Source: Lentimicrobium sp043806115
GTDB taxonomy: Bacteria; Bacteroidota; Bacteroidia; Bacteroidales; Lentimicrobiaceae
NCBI GenBank assembly: GCA_043806115.1
Contig: JAZDHI010000059.1
Location: 62,001-126,000, forward strand
DNA length: 64,000 nucleotides
Reading direction: 5' to 3'
Under the pieces are notes generated by a model. The model did no database searches. It worked only from the letters and a program-made list of their open reading frames with translations, and was not told the origin of the DNA. This document shows positions 38,050 through 45,535 of the stretch, one piece after another. The stretch's first letter is position 1. Each line of letters opens with the position of its first letter. Made by a program: the position numbers and the translations under genes.

Positions 38050-38073
38050 GACAATCAAAATGACTTTTACCCC
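38050..38073 (-). promoter_or_regulatory. Shared ECF-type promoter motif, copy C (fecR promoter)
   Basis: Minus strand GATAGGGGTA, 12 bases, ATTGTCCTTAT, located between the sigma gene and fecR; the -10 half ends 32 bases before the fecR ATG. It places the anti-sigma gene in the same set as the three T9SS genes, which would give feedback control if the local sigma factor uses this motif. Confidence 0.7.
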
Positions 38074-38103
38074 TATCGGGTTTGTAAAAATATTTTCAAA
38101 CTA

Positions 38104-38694
38104 TTATGAAAAAACACTTATAATGCTGATAATCAACCATAATGTTGGTAAATAATCACGGAGTTTTACCCGCATAAATTCGAGGGCTTTCGACATCTGG
38201 ATTTCAACAGTCTTAAGGCTGATGCCAAGTTTTTCTGCGATGTCGTTGTAACGCAAACCTTCAAGGCGACTCATTTCAAAAATCATTCTTCGCCGTTCAG
38301 GCATCGATTTAACAAGGCTTATCAGCTGCTTTTCCAGATCACTGTGTACCAGGGCATCATGGACCGAAACCGATTGATTGTCCTCAGTCCGGAATCCTAT
38401 ATATTCCTGGTATTTCCTGATGTGACTCTGGTATTTTATGTGATTGAGCGAATGGTTTGTAACCGATTTGTAGAGATAGGCAACCAGAGATGTAGTGATT
38501 ATCAGTGAGTCGCGGCGCTCCCACATCTTGAAAAACATATCCTGAACCACCTCTTCAGCAACACCGGGATCAATCAGATACCTGCGGGCATGAACACACA
38601 AGGGGCTATAAAACTCACGGAACACAGACTCAAATACCTTCACGTCGCCCTGCTTCAGTGCCAGTAATTTGACTTTGTCCAACTCGGTGTTCAT
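38104..38694 (-). CDS. ECF RNA polymerase sigma factor, Bacteroidota FecR-linked type
   Basis: 196 aa. Region 2 is at about 18-88 (FREFYSPLCVHARRYL, EVVQDMFFKMWERR) and region 4 at about 128-180, with the helix-turn-helix LEGLRYNDIAEKLGISLKTVEIQMSKAL. The hydrophobic tail (LPTLWLIISIISVF) is typical of the Bacteroidota family-1 ECF factors that pair with FecR. It directs RNA polymerase to a small promoter set when FecR signals. A TACTTTTG box lies 25 bases before the ATG, so the gene itself seems to be transcribed by the primary sigma factor. Confidence 0.95.
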   Translation of the reverse strand: MNTELDKVKLLALKQGDVKVFESVFREFYSPLCVHARRYLIDPGVAEEVVQDMFFKMWERRDSLIITTSLVAYLYKSVTNHSLNHIKYQSHIRKYQEYIGFRTEDNQSVSVHDALVHSDLEKQLISLVKSMPERRRMIFEMSRLEGLRYNDIAEKLGISLKTVEIQMSKALEFMRVKLRDYLPTLWLIISIISVFS

Positions 38695-38718
38695 TATTCA
38701 GATTTTCGGTTACGCTAA

Positions 38719-38726
38719 CAAAAGTA
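38719..38726 (-). promoter_or_regulatory. -7 box TACTTTTG of the sigma gene
   Basis: Exact TAnnTTTG match on the minus strand upstream of the ECF sigma gene. No good -33 TTTG at normal spacing, so the promoter is probably modest. Confidence 0.5.
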
Positions 38727-39142
38727 AGAAATTTCCGCCGGATTTATTCTTAATAAACAAATCAGAGGGTAACTACATGAAATTTTTGTCAGCCTGGTCA
38801 GCCAATTTTGCACAATGGCATTAATTTATGTTGGTTTGAATCACAAAAAACGGAAAATGTAATCTGTATACTGGATTCAGATTTGTCGAATCCGGAGTTA
38901 CCGCTTAAAACCTAACTTCCCCATTGGATAATATTAAAGAGTCAATGGATTCGTCATCACAACATCTCAGTGCACTGAGCGCACAGCAAAAGGCATTTGT
39001 AAATTGTAATTCAGAATTTCAGTTGGCAGCGGACAGTTGACAGTAGGGCTATACCAATCTTCGCCTGCCTGAAATGCAGCAGGCAAGTTCGTCATTTCCT
39101 GGCTGCCTTGCACTTCATCGGGGCAGGCGTAAATCGCAAGTC
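38727..39142. other. Intergenic region, no gene seen
   Basis: Gap between the sigma gene promoter and the aldehyde dehydrogenase stop codon. It contains GCCTGCCTG / CAGCAGGC / GGGGCAGGCG strings (39063-39130) of the kind often scattered between Bacteroidota genes; no coding frame is convincing. Confidence 0.4.
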
Positions 39143-40552
39143 TCAACATCCCTTCACAAGTATCCGGGGTTCCAGCATATCCATCATGGCATACTTCACA
39201 CCTTCCCGGCCCAGGCCGGAATCCTTTATACCACCATAAGGCATATGATCGACTCTGAAAGTAGGAACATCATTGATGATTACGCCACCAACCTGAAGGT
39301 TGGAAAATGCTGTATCCACCTCGTCAAGGTTATTTGTAAAAACTCCGGCCTGAAGTCCGAAGCGGGTATTATTCATCAGCCTTACCGCATCTTCAAAGTT
39401 GTCATAGGGTTCAAGGGTAACCACGGGTCCGAATACCTCGTCGCTGCACACCCGCATCGACTCTCTTGTGTTGGTGAGAACTGTCGGGGCAACCATGGTC
39501 CCTTCCCTGTTTCCGCCGCACAGTAATTGTGCTCCACCCTGCAACGCTTCGTGAATCCAGGTTTCAACCCTGCTGGCATTGAATTCATCAATCATTGAAC
39601 TGAATTCCGTCTCAGGCAGAGCCGGGTCACCGGTCACCAGTTGCCCGGCCATCACCGAAAACCGTTGACTGAACTCCCTGAAGAGATCCTGATGAACATA
39701 GATGCGCTGTGTATGAATACAAACCTGACCGGAATAGGAAAAAGCACCTGACAGGCATTTTGCAAGGGCCAGATCAGTATCTGCACTCCGGGCTACAATC
39801 ACACCGGCGTTGCCGCCGAGTTCCAGTATGACCTTCTTCTTTCCTGCGTCAGCTTTCATCTTCCAGCCAACATCAGGAGATCCTGTGAAGGATAATACCG
39901 CAATTCCGGGATCCGTTACAAGCCTGTTGCCGGTTTCCCTGTCCATCGGCAGAATCGAAACGGAACCACGGGGCAGGTCTGTTTCTGCAATAATCTGTGC
40001 AAGCAACAGGGTTGACAAAGGCGTTGATGAGGATGGTTTGATAATTACCGGGCAACCTGCCGCTACAGCCGGCGCAATCTTATGGACTGCAAGATTCAGC
40101 GGAAAATTAAACGGAGCTATCCCGGCTACAATTCCGGCCGGGAAATACCTTACGAGACCCTCCTTCTTTTCACCGGCAGGTGTCCAGTCAAGGCTGATGT
40201 ATTCGCGTGGCAGGCGTTTCGATTCTTCGGCTGCCACTGTAAATGTCTGGATAGACCGGTCAACCTCGCCAAGAGCATAACGAACCGGTTTGCCGGATTC
40301 AAGCATCAGGGTGTGGCCAAACTCTTCACGGCGCTCTTTAAGCCGGTTCCGGATGTGCATCAGGACCTCGTATCGCCTGAAAGAAGGGAGGGATTGAAGG
40401 ATCGGCCTTACCTCCTGGGCAATTGAAATTGCTGTTTCAAGTTCAACCGACCCGGCGAGGAATGTGGTCGCGGCCAGGCTGCCATTGTATGGGTTTCTGA
40501 CTTCCAGTTCCCTGGCGGTTCTGATAAAATTGCCGGCCAAATATATATCCAT
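39143..40552 (-). CDS. NAD(P)-dependent aldehyde dehydrogenase
   Basis: 469 aa, of normal ALDH superfamily length. Seen: the cofactor-binding segment IAPFNFPLNLAVHKIAPAVAAGCPVIIKPSS, the FTGSPDVG turn, the general-base glutamate in ILELGGNAG (near residue 245), the nucleophilic cysteine in YSGQVCIHTQRI (near 278), and EVFGPVVTLEPYD and MPYGGIKDSGLGREG near the end. It oxidises an aldehyde to the acid with NAD(P)+. The GQVCIHTQRIYVH context and the substrate loops resemble the lactaldehyde / glyceraldehyde-3-phosphate / succinate-semialdehyde branch, but the substrate is not decided. The gene is monocistronic, with a TAACTTTG box just upstream. Confidence 0.92.
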   Translation of the reverse strand: MDIYLAGNFIRTARELEVRNPYNGSLAATTFLAGSVELETAISIAQEVRPILQSLPSFRRYEVLMHIRNRLKERREEFGHTLMLESGKPVRYALGEVDRSIQTFTVAAEESKRLPREYISLDWTPAGEKKEGLVRYFPAGIVAGIAPFNFPLNLAVHKIAPAVAAGCPVIIKPSSSTPLSTLLLAQIIAETDLPRGSVSILPMDRETGNRLVTDPGIAVLSFTGSPDVGWKMKADAGKKKVILELGGNAGVIVARSADTDLALAKCLSGAFSYSGQVCIHTQRIYVHQDLFREFSQRFSVMAGQLVTGDPALPETEFSSMIDEFNASRVETWIHEALQGGAQLLCGGNREGTMVAPTVLTNTRESMRVCSDEVFGPVVTLEPYDNFEDAVRLMNNTRFGLQAGVFTNNLDEVDTAFSNLQVGGVIINDVPTFRVDHMPYGGIKDSGLGREGVKYAMMDMLEPRILVKGC

Positions 40553-40571
40553 AATCAGCAGTTTAACCTGA

Positions 40572-40579
40572 CAAAGTTA
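40572..40579 (-). promoter_or_regulatory. -7 box TAACTTTG of the aldehyde dehydrogenase gene
   Basis: Exact TAnnTTTG match on the minus strand, 20 bases before the ATG. It falls in the 62-base gap after the small hypothetical gene. Confidence 0.55.
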
Positions 40580-40614
40580 GGTAACTCAGATTAAAATCCG
40601 GATTCGGTGCTGAT

Positions 40615-40971
40615 TTATTTCCGGAGAATTGTCACCTCTCCGGGCGTCGGGTAACGGATAAGCTTTGAAAAATTCACTTTCCAGAAATCCAGGTCAAGCA
40701 GCCGGTTGTTCTTATCTTTTGTCAGCGTAATGATGACCTCAATACCATCAATATCGATATATTCAGCCTGAATCAGATCACCATCATACAAACCGGGGTC
40801 GCTGCCTCCAAGGTTAATGCTACCCATAATACCGCCTTCATATTCTGACACATCTCCGGCAACCGGATAATTCTCTTCGGTTAAACCACATCCGGATAAA
40901 AGAAAATGAATAAGCTTTTTTTCCTGTGGTCTGATATTTCTGTTATCATCCATATTTTTCTGATCTCTCAT
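40615..40971 (-). CDS. Small hypothetical protein, translationally coupled to HxlR
   Basis: 118 aa, soluble, no signal peptide or membrane segment. The N-terminal RPQEKKLIHFLL and the later DGIEVIITLTKDKNNRLLDLDFWKVNF resemble a small uncharacterised family (DUF6984-like); this is recognition by eye and not secure. Its ATG overlaps the stop codon of the HxlR gene as ATGA, which implies translational coupling and a linked job. Function unknown; a sensor partner or a nuisance-compound-binding protein are only guesses. Confidence 0.7.
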   Translation of the reverse strand: MRDQKNMDDNRNIRPQEKKLIHFLLSGCGLTEENYPVAGDVSEYEGGIMGSINLGGSDPGLYDGDLIQAEYIDIDGIEVIITLTKDKNNRLLDLDFWKVNFSKLIRYPTPGEVTILRK

Positions 40972-41333
40972 TTTTTCACTAATCCCCGCCTGTCAATCTC
41001 TGCCCAGCTCACCATAGCTTCGAGCACATTTTTGAGTGCCCGGCCTGAATCTGTCAGACTGTATTCAACAAAAGGCGGAACCACAGGCAATGCCTTCCGT
41101 TCAATCAGTTTATCGGCTTCAAGTTGTCTAAGCTGCTGTATCAGCATTTTCTCAGTAATGGCGGGAATCAGTTTTTTTAACTCACTGTAACGGCGTTTGC
41201 CACCCAAGAGATTATAGATGATGATCGGCTTCCATCGGCCACCGATTTTCCCGAGGGTATAGGTTACCGGGCAAACATTCAATGCCCTGTTCTTGTTAAA
41301 CTGATTGGTTGATGATGCTTTAACTTTTGTCAT
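40968..41333 (-). CDS. HxlR-family transcriptional regulator
   Basis: 121 aa from the ATG at 41333, preceded by a GTGGAG ribosome-binding site; a longer frame exists but would run through the divergent promoter and gene. Winged-helix HxlR features: CPVTYTLGKIGGRWKPIIIYNLLGGKRRYSELKKLIP, then MLIQQLRQLEADKLIERK and the wing VEYSLTDSGRAL. The cysteine in NVCPVTYTLG is the position used for redox or electrophile sensing in YodB/HypR-type members. The divergent NmrA-like oxidoreductase gene and palindromic TACTT-N6-AAGTA between them suggest that it controls that gene in response to quinones, aldehydes or oxidants (inference). Confidence 0.9.
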   Translation of the reverse strand: MTKVKASSTNQFNKNRALNVCPVTYTLGKIGGRWKPIIIYNLLGGKRRYSELKKLIPAITEKMLIQQLRQLEADKLIERKALPVVPPFVEYSLTDSGRALKNVLEAMVSWAEIDRRGLVKK

Positions 41334-41350
41334 CTCCACACACTTTCGGG

Positions 41351-41388
41351 TAAGTACTTGTTTAAAAGTAAGTACAAATATACTTTTG
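41351..41388 (+). promoter_or_regulatory. HxlR operator overlapping the NmrA-like gene promoter
   Basis: TACTT-GTTTAA-AAGTA (41355-41370) is a 5-bp inverted repeat close to published YodB-type operators. A second half-symmetric pair, AGTA/TACT, spans 41371-41384, and GTAAGTAC is repeated directly 18 bases apart. The exact -7 box TACTTTTG is at 41381-41388, with TTG at 41358-41360 near -33, so a repressor on these sites would block the promoter. Confidence 0.65.
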
Positions 41389-41412
41389 TTGCACCAAATA
41401 ATAACCAAAAAC

Positions 41413-42303
41413 ATGAAATATATTGTAACAGGATCGCTGGGGCACATCAGCAAGCCACTGGCAGAAAAATTAATAGCTGAAAAACATGATGTTACTGTTA
41501 TAACCAGCAGAACCAGCAGGGTGACTGAAATAGAAGTGATGGGAGCGAAAGCTGCTGTCGGCTCAGTTGAGGATATTGACTTTCTGACGGCCATCTTCAG
41601 GGGTGCCGATGCCGTTTATACCATGGTACCTCCATTTTTCGGAGCAGCCGACTGGAAAAAGCACATCGCCGGAATAGGGGAAAACCTGGCTGCTGCTGTT
41701 AAAGCTTCTGGTATAAAATACGTTGTTAACCTGAGCAGTATCGGTGCCCACATGCCCGACGGATGCGGGCCGGTGAGCGGGTTGTATTTTGTTGAAAGGG
41801 CATTCAATCAGCTTGAGAATGTCCATGTGAAGCACCTCAGACCCGGTTTTTTCTATTACAATTTCTTCGGCAACATCGGCATGATCAGGCATATGGGCAT
41901 CATCGGCAGCAATTATGGAACCGGAGCCAGCATGGCACTGGTTCATCCCAATGACATTGCCGCTGTGGCAGCCTCTGAATTGATGGCGCTTTCGTTCACG
42001 GGTAAAAGCATCCGGTATATTGTCGGTGATGAAAAAACCACGGATGAAATCGCGGCAAGCCTGGGTAGTGCTATTGGCAAACCCGACATGAAATGGGTGG
42101 ATTTTACCGATCAGGATACCAAAGCTGCCCTTGTTCAGGCCGGACTCCCGGAAGAAATCGCGGGAAACTACGCTGAAATGGGATCTGCGCTGCGAAGAGG
42201 TGAAATGGTAGCAGAATACAATGCGGTAAAACCAGTGTCGTTCCAGCCGGTTAAACTTTCGGATTTCGCGAAGGAATTTGCAGTTGTTTTTGCAAATTCA
42301 TAA
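41413..42303 (+). CDS. NmrA-like/SDR-type NAD(P)-binding oxidoreductase
   Basis: 296 aa from the ATG at 41413; an earlier in-frame ATG would cross the operator. The atypical-SDR N-terminus MKYIVTGSLGHISKPLAEKL carries the glycine motif. VVNLSSIGAHMPDGCGPVSG and LRPGFFYYNFFG match the NmrA/azoreductase-like group (such as QOR2), which reduces quinones or works as a redox-sensing protein. The classical SDR YxxxK pair is not in its normal setting, as usual for NmrA types. It is divergent from the HxlR regulator, 79 bases apart, a common stress-response pair. Confidence 0.85.
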   Translation: MKYIVTGSLGHISKPLAEKLIAEKHDVTVITSRTSRVTEIEVMGAKAAVGSVEDIDFLTAIFRGADAVYTMVPPFFGAADWKKHIAGIGENLAAAVKASGIKYVVNLSSIGAHMPDGCGPVSGLYFVERAFNQLENVHVKHLRPGFFYYNFFGNIGMIRHMGIIGSNYGTGASMALVHPNDIAAVAASELMALSFTGKSIRYIVGDEKTTDEIAASLGSAIGKPDMKWVDFTDQDTKAALVQAGLPEEIAGNYAEMGSALRRGEMVAEYNAVKPVSFQPVKLSDFAKEFAVVFANS

Positions 42304-42364
42304 AACGCAGGTTCAGCTTTTTTCCAGATGCCCTTCTTATCAAAGCCTTTGGTTAATTGAATTG

Positions 42365-42434
42365 AAAAAAGACTGCCTGAAATCAACCGGAAAATGAAAC
42401 AATCTTTTCAGATCCGGAAACATTTCAGGCAGTC
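42365..42434 (-). terminator. Terminator hairpin between convergent genes
   Basis: GACTGCCTGAAAT (42371-42383) and ATTTCAGGCAGTC (42422-42434) are a perfect 13-bp inverted repeat; inner CCGG and GAAAA/TTTTC arms extend the stem. On the minus strand it is followed by TTTTTTC, so it should end the lipoprotein transcript 26 bases after its stop. Confidence 0.8.
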
Positions 42435-42459
42435 TGCCTGATTCCATGGTACAACTGTA

Positions 42460-43143
42460 CTAATTTGATATAATTCCTGAACTACCTGATAATACAGGAC
42501 GATTGGATGAAATTGATTTCATACTTGTCTCTTTTTCCGAGAAACCATCATAGTCATAGATAACCCTTCCTTCACCTTCAGCGATCCAGATTCCACCAGG
42601 GTTATCATGGTTATCGAGCATAAAATTAGCGAAATATAAATTCTGGATACCGGCAGCCGTTAATGTACCCGAAATTACATGTACCATTTTGGCTGAATAG
42701 CTCATATAGGTTGAATTGACCTCACCGAAAACCGTAAAATTGTTGCCCGATCCGACCACAAATCCTCCGATTCCTGATCCGCTTTCGCCACCATTAAAAT
42801 AATCCATCTTCACAGACAGATTATCATTGTTCTGCTCATACAAGGTCAGATCATATTCGGAAAAAGTATATCCCGGTGAGTCGTTGGGAACATTACTCGC
42901 CTTGAGGACAAATGGGTTGGCGTGATATGTGCCGTTAAGTACCGGGGGAGTTTCACCACGGTTGATTGGCATTCCCAGGTCAACCATTTTTGTGATGATG
43001 CTGTCGGGGATCAGGTTATTGATTTCCTTCGATAAACCGTTCTCTTCTACCTTGCTGTCATCTTTTTCGTCTTTCTTACAACCAACAGATAACACGCCCA
43101 GAACAATGACCAGGGCTAAAAACTGAACTGTAATTCTCTTCAT
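42460..43143 (-). CDS. Predicted lipoprotein, unknown function
   Basis: 227 aa from MKRITVQ (an ATG 30 bases upstream gives a poor signal peptide). The lipoprotein signal MKRITVQFLALVIVLGVLSVGC ends at the cysteine of the LSVGC lipobox, followed by KKDEKDD, the acidic/lysine start common for exported Bacteroidota lipoproteins. The mature part is beta-rich (NPFVLKASNVPND, GSGIGGFVVGSGNNFTVFGEV, VIYDYDGFSEKET). I recognise no domain. It has its own strong terminator and stands alone. Confidence 0.8.
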   Translation of the reverse strand: MKRITVQFLALVIVLGVLSVGCKKDEKDDSKVEENGLSKEINNLIPDSIITKMVDLGMPINRGETPPVLNGTYHANPFVLKASNVPNDSPGYTFSEYDLTLYEQNNDNLSVKMDYFNGGESGSGIGGFVVGSGNNFTVFGEVNSTYMSYSAKMVHVISGTLTAAGIQNLYFANFMLDNHDNPGGIWIAEGEGRVIYDYDGFSEKETSMKSISSNRPVLSGSSGIISN

Positions 43144-43464
43144 AATAATATATTTATTTTTTTTCCTACTCATCAGCTTTTCGGATTGCGCTCCCTACTC
43201 TTGAATGACGGATTTTCAGGCTTCTCCGTTTAATGGTATACTAAGTGAAAATCCGGCTGAATCAATCTCCGGCTGAATAAAACCTGCAAACTGAAGCGGA
43301 TAACCATGATAATAGTAAATTTGCCGTTGGATTGGATTTCATTGTCAGAACGCTTTTACCTGTTCCTGAAATTCCGATTATCGACATAGTTTCATATTTA
43401 TATGTTTTCATTTAAACGAAATCACTCAAATTTTGTTTAGTCAGCATTATTACAAATAATTCCT
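43144..43464. other. Intergenic region between divergent genes
   Basis: About 320 bases between the lipoprotein and the permease. No gene is seen. It should hold the promoters for both, but no clear TAnnTTTG with a -33 partner was found. Confidence 0.4.
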
Positions 43465-44394
43465 ATGACCCGACCGAAACCCTGGTTACCCTGGCTGATC
43501 CTTATAATACTGGCAATAACCTGGGGAAGTTCCTTCATTCTGATAAAACGGGGTCTTGAAATATTCACTGCCGGTGAAGTCGGTTCATTGCGGGTGGTTA
43601 TTACCTGGATTTTCCTGCTGCCATTCGCGTTTAAACGCCTGCGTGACCTCACACGCCGCCAATGGTTACTGTTCCTGACAGTGGGAATGGTAGGCAGCCT
43701 GATACCCGCTTTTCTGTTTGCTGCAGCCCAGAAGGGCATCGACAGTTCACTCGCCGGGATACTCAACTCTCTCACTCCGTTGTTTACCATGCTGGTAGGG
43801 ATGAGCTTTTTCAGGTCAAAACCCAGATGGTTCAATATTGCCGGGGTTATCATAGGCTTGCTTGGCGCCATGGGGCTTGTCAGTGTAAGCGGAACCGGTA
43901 ATTTCACTTTCAATATGGGCTATGCCATCCTGATTATTATTGCCTCCATCTGCTATGCAGTGAATGTTAACGTAGTGAAATCATTTCTCCAGGGTGTGGA
44001 TCCCGTTACCATCACTGCCATGGCTTTCTTTACCGTTGGACCGATCGCAGCTTCCTATCTGCTGGTTTTCACCGGTTTCGTCCCGGCCATCAGCAGCCAT
44101 CCCGGGGCACTCGCAGGACTTGGTTACATAGCCATTCTGGCCATTGCCGGCACAGGGCTGGCACTGATGCTGTTCAACCGGCTTATCCAGATGACCAGTG
44201 CTGTATTTTCCTCATCGGTAACTTACTTTATTCCTGTAGTTGCCGTTTTATGGGGCATTGCCGACGGTGAACACTTCAGGGCAGGGTTCCTGCTGTGGAT
44301 TCTTCTTGTGATTGCAGGGGTGCTGCTGGTAAATACAAAAAGCCTGACCGATAACCGCGTTTATCGGTTGTTTTCCGGGAAGTTAACAAACTGA
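43465..44394 (+). CDS. EamA/DMT-superfamily permease
   Basis: 309 aa with ten hydrophobic segments in two EamA repeats. The first starts at WLPWLILIILAITWGSSFILIKRGL, the second near GYAILIIIASICYAVNVNVVKSF. SLTPLFTMLVGM and VTYFIPVVAVLWGIADGE are the paired conserved helices of each half. DMT permeases export or import small metabolites such as amino acids or nucleotide sugars; the substrate is unknown. No operon partners. Confidence 0.9.
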   Translation: MTRPKPWLPWLILIILAITWGSSFILIKRGLEIFTAGEVGSLRVVITWIFLLPFAFKRLRDLTRRQWLLFLTVGMVGSLIPAFLFAAAQKGIDSSLAGILNSLTPLFTMLVGMSFFRSKPRWFNIAGVIIGLLGAMGLVSVSGTGNFTFNMGYAILIIIASICYAVNVNVVKSFLQGVDPVTITAMAFFTVGPIAASYLLVFTGFVPAISSHPGALAGLGYIAILAIAGTGLALMLFNRLIQMTSAVFSSSVTYFIPVVAVLWGIADGEHFRAGFLLWILLVIAGVLLVNTKSLTDNRVYRLFSGKLTN

Positions 44395-44500
44395 TTGGTT
44401 TTATTAAGCATCTCCGGTTAATATAGAAAGTTTGGAGGTAAAATAATCTCAGACCTTCATGCAGGCAGCAGTCAAAAGGCCTGGTTTTGTATCTATGACA

Positions 44501-44638
44501 GGATTTACAGGATTTCGGAATGCGGATTGACTTTCGGCGAAATCCACTTTACTCAGGTCAGGATTGCAGATTGCTGACACTGGAATTGCTGTTCGTACTA
44601 AATTTTAAATCGTAAATCGCAAACCATAAATCGTAAAT
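44501..44638. repeat. Degenerate GGATT/AATC inverted arms
   Basis: GGATTT...GGATTTCGGAATGCGGATT (44501-44529) and, about 75 bases on, AAATCGTAAATCGCAAACC...AAATCGTAAA (44604-44638). The arms are roughly reverse-complementary. Comparable arrangements occur at 48866-49097 and 61583-61759. Confidence 0.5.
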
Positions 44639-44684
44639 TCTTCATTCATCCTAGTCCCTGCAATAAAATTTTTCATATAAATAG

Positions 44685-44714
44685 TTTGGTGTTTCAGAAT
44701 ATTTATTATTTTTG
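44685..44714 (+). promoter_or_regulatory. Primary-sigma promoter of rplU-rpmA
   Basis: TTTG (44685-44688), 18 bases, TATTTTTG (44707-44714): a good -33/-7 pair for the Bacteroidota housekeeping sigma. The leader to the rplU ATG is about 35-40 bases. Confidence 0.75.
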
Positions 44715-44757
44715 CACCCCCAATAAAAGGGAAAACAAACCAAATAAATTATAAAGC

Positions 44758-45069
44758 ATGTACGCAATCGTAGAAATCGCCGGACAGCAACATAAAGTTG
44801 TAAAAGACCAGGTGATCTTCGTGCATCGTCTTGAAGGTGAAGAAGGCTCTACTGTTGATTTCGACAATGTAATGTTGATCGACAACGACGGAGCGGTTAC
44901 CATCGGACAGCCAAAGGTTACCGGCGCTGTCGTGTCGGCTAAAATCCTGTCGCATTTACGTGGCGATAAGGTGATCGTCTTCAAAAAGAAGAGGAGAAAA
45001 GGTTATCAGAAGTCAAACGGCCACAGGCAATACCTTACCAGGCTGCAAATTGATGCCATCACCGCCTGA
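44758..45069 (+). CDS. rplU: 50S ribosomal protein L21
   Basis: 103 aa, of normal length. Starts MYAIVEIAGQQHKV and contains VMLIDNDGAVTIGQPKV and the basic C-terminal KKKRRKGYQKSNGHRQYLT signature of L21. It binds 23S rRNA in the large subunit. Followed 46 bases later by rpmA, the standard gene order. Confidence 0.98.
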   Translation: MYAIVEIAGQQHKVVKDQVIFVHRLEGEEGSTVDFDNVMLIDNDGAVTIGQPKVTGAVVSAKILSHLRGDKVIVFKKKRRKGYQKSNGHRQYLTRLQIDAITA

Positions 45070-45115
45070 AAAGGCTGAATCCAAATCAATGTTTAACAGC
45101 TAAAAACAAAAAGAT

Positions 45116-45382
45116 ATGGCTCATAAAAAAGGTGCCGGTAGTTCAAGTAACGGTAGGGAATCACACAGCAAACGCCTTGGCGTGAAGATATATGGCGGAC
45201 AGGCTGCACAGGCCGGTAACATCATTATCCGCCAGCGTGGTACGGTTCACAATCCCGGCCTCAATGTAGGTATGGGCAAGGACCACACCCTGTTTGCCCT
45301 TATTGATGGCGTTGTTGAGTTCCGTCGCAGGAAAAACGACAAATCATACGTTTCAATACTACCGATCAAGGACGCCGAATAG
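45116..45382 (+). CDS. rpmA: 50S ribosomal protein L27
   Basis: 88 aa. MAHKKGAGSSSNGRESHSKRLGVK is the L27 N-terminus, here starting directly with AHKKG and without the cleavable extension found in Firmicutes. GNIIIRQRGTVHNPG and VGMGKDHTLFALIDG are the family blocks. L27 reaches towards the peptidyl-transferase centre. Co-transcribed with rplU and ended by a clear terminator. Confidence 0.98.
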   Translation: MAHKKGAGSSSNGRESHSKRLGVKIYGGQAAQAGNIIIRQRGTVHNPGLNVGMGKDHTLFALIDGVVEFRRRKNDKSYVSILPIKDAE

Positions 45383-45417
45383 TCTGTTTATCAGATAATA
45401 CTGGCAATAAAATATCA

Positions 45418-45445
45418 ACTCCCGGTCATTGGCCGGGAGTTTTTG
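45418..45445 (+). terminator. Intrinsic terminator of rplU-rpmA
   Basis: AACTCCCGG-TCATTG-GCCGGGAGTTTTT: 8-9 bp stem, short loop and T-run, about 35 bases after the rpmA stop. Confidence 0.92.
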
Positions 45446-45508
45446 TTTGATTTAATAATCCCATGACTTTGTATCACCACAAATCAATGATAAAAACAAA
45501 CTGTTTCT

Positions 45509-45516
45509 TACCTTTG
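45509..45516 (+). promoter_or_regulatory. -7 box TACCTTTG of serS
   Basis: Exact TAnnTTTG match followed by CACC, 19 bases before the serS ATG. No clear -33 TTTG at normal spacing. Confidence 0.6.
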
Positions 45517-45535
45517 CACCTACAAAACGAATCCC

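Noticed and set aside
41305..41412. N-terminal extension of the NmrA-like protein
   Set aside because: The extension would overlap the HxlR coding start, the operator and the promoter; the ATG at 41413 starts the canonical glycine-motif N-terminus.
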